A DNA stretch of 9,261 nt from a bacterium (GTDB taxonomy: Bacteria; SZUA-79; Acidulodesulfobacterales; Acidulodesulfobacteraceae), in the NCBI GenBank assembly GCA_021800745.1, contig JAJYYS010000060.1, positions 1-9,261 on the forward strand. Reading direction: 5' to 3'. Both the position numbers and the translations under genes were made by a program. Every line of letters starts with the position of its first letter. Positions within the stretch are counted from its first letter, which is position 1. Shown here piece by piece: positions 6,412 through 9,261 of this stretch. The notes beneath the pieces were generated by a model. It was given only the letters and a program-made list of their open reading frames with translations. It was not told where the DNA came from and did not search any database.

Positions 6412-8199
6412 ATGAAAGAATTTAACCTGAAAAAATTTTTTTCAAAAAAAGAAAATTCTGCTTTATTGGAAAATATCATAAATATTTCCAAGGAGCCTGT
6501 TTCTGTTCTGGACAAAACAGGCAATCTTATTGCAGGAGATGCCCCAGTTGTAAAATCTATTTCTTTTCCCATAAAAATAGACGGGGAAGAAATAGGCAGA
6601 GTTTCTGGAAGGCGAGGAGCTGAAGCCGCGGCGGGGATTCTATCGCGTTATATAGGGTCATGGTCGGTACAGAGGTCGCTTGCCGAAGAAATACTCCAGA
6701 AATACAAAGAATACGATTTGCTGTATAATATTAACGACCTGATGTCTTTGTGCCCTAAACCCTCGGAAATAGGCGATTTTATTATAGCCGAACTTTTAAA
6801 ACTCATTAAATTCGAGTATGCTTCGATAATAATTTTTAACGAGGCGGATAATGCATCGAATATTCTGTCTTCATACGGAAAAAATTACAACGGCGCAGGA
6901 TATAAAAAGCATATAGAAAAAATCAACTCCAAGATTTTTAAAAGCGGCAAAGGCGAAATTATCAACGAAAATATCGAGAAAGACGCCTATTCTTTTATAT
7001 CCGTTCCCTTAAAAACAAAAGGTAGAAATATCGGGGTTATAAACGTATGCTCTTTTAAAGATGCCGTATATTACGTCTCTTCGGATTTTAAAATTTTATC
7101 TACCGTGGCTTCCTATGCAGCAAATTCTATCGAAATTACGCGGCTTTATAATATAGAAAAAGAGCGCGCCGATAAACTTCAGGAAAAAAATAAAGAGCTT
7201 GCCGACGTAAAAGAGATTATAGCCAATGAAAATATAAACCTGAAGCAAAATTTAAGGCAGAAATTTTCCCCCAAAAAAATACTCGGCATTAGCGGTCAGG
7301 TTAAAAATTTATTGGATAAAATAGATAAGATAGCCGATATTTCTTCCAACGTTCTTATAACGGGAGAAAGCGGTACGGGCAAAGAGCTTGCGGCTAAAGC
7401 TATTCATTACTCCAGCGCAAGGGCGGAAAAGCCTTTTATCGCGGTTAACTGTTCCGCCATACCCGAATCCATCTTCGAAAGCGAACTGTTCGGCATAGAA
7501 AAAGGTATAGCTACCGGCGTCGATAAGCGCAGGGGGAGAGTGCTAGATGCGGCTAAAGGCACGCTTTTTTTGGATGAAATCGGAGATATGCCGCTTTCGG
7601 GGCAGGCTAAGGTATTGAGGATGATTCAGGACAGGGAGGTGGTTCCGGTAGGCGGTTCCAAGGCGGTGCCGTTCGACGTAAGAATAATAGCCGCAACCAA
7701 TAAAGACTTAAAAAAGGAAATAGCGGAAGGAAATTTCAGGAAAGATTTATTTTACAGGCTGAACGTAATAAATTTGAATATGCCGCCCCTGCGCGACAGA
7801 AAAGAAGACATAGCCGTTCTTGCAAACTATTTTTTAAAAAATAACGCCGTAAAATTAGAAAGAACCAATATGAAATTTACCGCGGATGCGTTAGAGGGGC
7901 TGACGAATTACGACTGGCCCGGAAATATCAGGGAGCTCGAGAACGAAATAGAAAGAGCAGTTGCGTTAAATATCTCCGGCAGGATCGATTCCGGAGATTT
8001 GTCGGACAATATAAGAAAATACAGCTCGTTAAGCGATAAAGCGGCGGAAGACGAACAAACCGCGAGCATCGAAGAAAACGAAACTATTTTAATAAGGAAA
8101 GCCCTCGAAAAATGCCGCTGGAATAAATCAGCCGCCTCGAAAATGCTGGGAATAACGAGGGAGGGTCTGAGAAAAAAGATGATAAGGCTAGGAATATGA
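6412..8199 (+). CDS. GAF-AAA+-Fis transcriptional regulator of the sigma-54 enhancer-binding class, variant GAFTGA loop
   Basis: A 595-residue one-component-type regulator without a receiver domain. An N-terminal sensory region (about 20-95, with EPVSVLDKTGNLI) leads into SLAEEILQKYKEYDLLYNI and a GAF domain at about 105-245, then a coiled coil at about 245-280. The AAA+ domain has Walker A GESGTGKE at 318-325, Walker B TLFLDE at 384-389, ATNKDL, FRKDLFYRLNVI and WPGNIRELEN at 502-511. A Fis-type helix-turn-helix (NKSAASKMLGITREGLRKKM) ends the protein. The loop that contacts sigma-54, normally GAFTGA, reads GIATGV at 365-370, so the Phe is absent. ATP hydrolysis looks intact. The start at 6412, 16 bases after the tusA-like stop, has only a weak Shine-Dalgarno; its TGA overlaps the kinase start. 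Targets are unknown; no convincing sigma-54 promoter was found by eye in the window. Confidence 0.9.
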   Translation: MKEFNLKKFFSKKENSALLENIINISKEPVSVLDKTGNLIAGDAPVVKSISFPIKIDGEEIGRVSGRRGAEAAAGILSRYIGSWSVQRSLAEEILQKYKEYDLLYNINDLMSLCPKPSEIGDFIIAELLKLIKFEYASIIIFNEADNASNILSSYGKNYNGAGYKKHIEKINSKIFKSGKGEIINENIEKDAYSFISVPLKTKGRNIGVINVCSFKDAVYYVSSDFKILSTVASYAANSIEITRLYNIEKERADKLQEKNKELADVKEIIANENINLKQNLRQKFSPKKILGISGQVKNLLDKIDKIADISSNVLITGESGTGKELAAKAIHYSSARAEKPFIAVNCSAIPESIFESELFGIEKGIATGVDKRRGRVLDAAKGTLFLDEIGDMPLSGQAKVLRMIQDREVVPVGGSKAVPFDVRIIAATNKDLKKEIAEGNFRKDLFYRLNVINLNMPPLRDRKEDIAVLANYFLKNNAVKLERTNMKFTADALEGLTNYDWPGNIRELENEIERAVALNISGRIDSGDLSDNIRKYSSLSDKAAEDEQTASIEENETILIRKALEKCRWNKSAASKMLGITREGLRKKMIRLGI

Positions 8200-9261
8200 A
8201 CGCTGAAAATAATATAGAAAAAGAAGCGGCCGGTATTTCCGCATATATAAAAAGTGTGCTGAACCACGATTTTAATTCCATGACGAAAATTTTGGCTTTG
8301 ACGAATTCCGAGCTTGCCGAATCCATTATGTCGCTTGCTTCCGAATACAGAAATTCGTTGATAAGAACCGAAGATTACGTCCGCAGTCTTGCGGAAGAAA
8401 AAAATAAAGCGGCGCAGACGCAAAAAATTTACGGCGCTATGCTCAATAATTCTTCGGTCGGCATTACGCTTGTTAGGGAAAGGCATTTTGCTCTGGTCAA
8501 TAGAAAAATGGCCGAAATGTTCGGATACGATTCGCCCGATGAATTAATAGGAAAATTATCTAGAATTTGCTACCGTTCCGACCGCGATTTTCAAGAAATA
8601 GGCAGGAGCGCATACTCGACGGTAAGAGCCGGGCTTGAATATAAGGTGGAATATATTGCCAAAAGAAAAGACGGCTCGGAGTTCTGGTGTCTTCTGACCG
8701 GAAAATCCGTCAGTCCGGGCGAATTAGATAACGCCGATTCCGTCTGGATATTTCAGGATATAGACGAAAGAAAAAGACAGGAAAGCCAGTCGTCGGTTAT
8801 TGTTTCCAGTTTATCGGACGCTCTTTTTGTAGTGAACTTGCATAAAAAAATATCGTCGTATAATTTTGCTTTTTTATCTATGTTCGGCTTTAACGAAAAA
8901 GAACTCGTAGAGGATTTGTCCGTTCTTTTCGACGAAAAAATGAATGAATTGATAAATAAAGTATTTTTAAACAGAGATATAAACAAAAAAAACATTTATA
9001 CCGAGGAAATTGAGCTTAGCGGAAGCAGAATATGCAAGGCTACGGCGACGTCGATGTATCTGGATATCGAAAACAGCCTGTTGAAAGACGATTATGCCGC
9101 CGATGCTTTTGCGGGAGTGGTAGTTACCGTAAGAGACATCACCAAAGAAAAAGAAGTCGATATGATGAAGACCGATTTCATATCCACCGTATCCCACGAA
9201 TTAAGGACGCCGCTTACTTCCATACTCGGCTTTGCGAACATCATAAGCAAGAAATTTAAAG
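8196..9261 (+). CDS. Cytosolic PAS-PAS sensor histidine kinase, 3' end outside the window
   Basis: Starts at the ATG of an ATGA overlap with the preceding regulator and stays open to the window end (355 complete codons), so the ATP-binding HATPase domain is not seen. The N-terminal 75 residues are helical and probably coiled coil; PAS 1 spans about 78-200 (NNSSVGITLV, VNRKMAEMFGYDSPDEL, KRKDGSEFWCLLTG, then FQDIDERKRQ) and PAS 2 about 205-320 (SLSDALFVVNL, FLSMFGFNEKEL, ending VVVTVRDITKEKE). The HisKA phosphorylation box FISTVSHELRTPLTSILGF follows, with phospho-acceptor H334. There is no signal peptide or membrane helix before it, so it should sense an intracellular signal. Translational coupling suggests it works with the upstream regulator, yet that regulator has no receiver domain, so the phosphate acceptor is either the kinase's own C-terminus, a gene downstream, or absent. 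Confidence 0.9.
   Translation, partial: MNAENNIEKEAAGISAYIKSVLNHDFNSMTKILALTNSELAESIMSLASEYRNSLIRTEDYVRSLAEEKNKAAQTQKIYGAMLNNSSVGITLVRERHFALVNRKMAEMFGYDSPDELIGKLSRICYRSDRDFQEIGRSAYSTVRAGLEYKVEYIAKRKDGSEFWCLLTGKSVSPGELDNADSVWIFQDIDERKRQESQSSVIVSSLSDALFVVNLHKKISSYNFAFLSMFGFNEKELVEDLSVLFDEKMNELINKVFLNRDINKKNIYTEEIELSGSRICKATATSMYLDIENSLLKDDYAADAFAGVVVTVRDITKEKEVDMMKTDFISTVSHELRTPLTSILGFANIISKKFK

Noticed and set aside
7908..8486. 192-residue minus-strand open frame across the regulator-kinase junction
   Set aside because: It is opposite the conserved Fis helix-turn-helix and the kinase N-terminus, with a Phe/Ser/Ile-rich translation typical of an antisense shadow.
9032..9259. Plus-strand open frame near the window end
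   Set aside because: It is out of frame with the kinase, whose PAS and HisKA motifs run through the same bases.
1..9261. CRISPR array, transposase, tRNA or rRNA genes
   Set aside because: No regularly spaced repeats, transposase motifs, terminal inverted repeats or recognisable tRNA/rRNA segments were seen by eye.

Overview
The window reads as an anaerobic bacterial energy-conservation locus followed by a signalling block. All recognisable genes are on the + strand. The first half encodes parts of a [NiFe]-hydrogenase/heterodisulfide-reductase-type electron-bifurcating system: the C-terminal part of an MvhA-like group 3c [NiFe]-hydrogenase large subunit (cut by the window start), its maturation endopeptidase, an HdrA-like FAD/iron-sulfur protein and an MvhD-like [2Fe-2S] linker. 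No HdrB, HdrC or MvhG lies inside the window; a small subunit MvhG could lie just upstream of the large subunit.

The second half is regulatory: a PAS-GAF diguanylate cyclase with an unusual extra sensory domain, a small TusA-like sulfur-carrier protein behind a good sigma-70-like promoter, a GAF-AAA+-Fis enhancer-binding-protein-like regulator whose sigma-54 contact loop departs from consensus, and a cytosolic PAS-PAS histidine kinase overlapping the regulator by ATGA and running off the window end.

Layout: 1-643 mvhA end; 648-1313 protease; 1314-1513 AT-rich gap with a hairpin, a 9-base tandem repeat and a weak promoter candidate; 1514-3580 hdrA; 3620-4105 mvhD; 4122-6062 GGDEF protein; 6063-6173 gap with hairpin, promoter and palindrome; 6174-6395 tusA-like; 6412-8199 regulator; 8196-end kinase. 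Short spacings suggest mvhA-protease, hdrA-mvhD-GGDEF and tusA-regulator-kinase as three transcription blocks; this is inference from spacing.

How it could work: MvhA oxidises H2, electrons pass through MvhG (not seen) and MvhD to the HdrA flavin, where they would be bifurcated to ferredoxin and to an HdrBC-like or other partner encoded elsewhere. The downstream sensors could tie hydrogen or sulfur/redox status to transcription and c-di-GMP, but nothing in the sequence proves that link. The organism is probably an AT-leaning anaerobe, perhaps a sulfate- or sulfur-metabolising deltaproteobacterium-like lineage; this rests on gene content only and is weak. The most unusual details are repeat-derived insertions in the protease and in HdrA, and the non-canonical GAFTGA loop.
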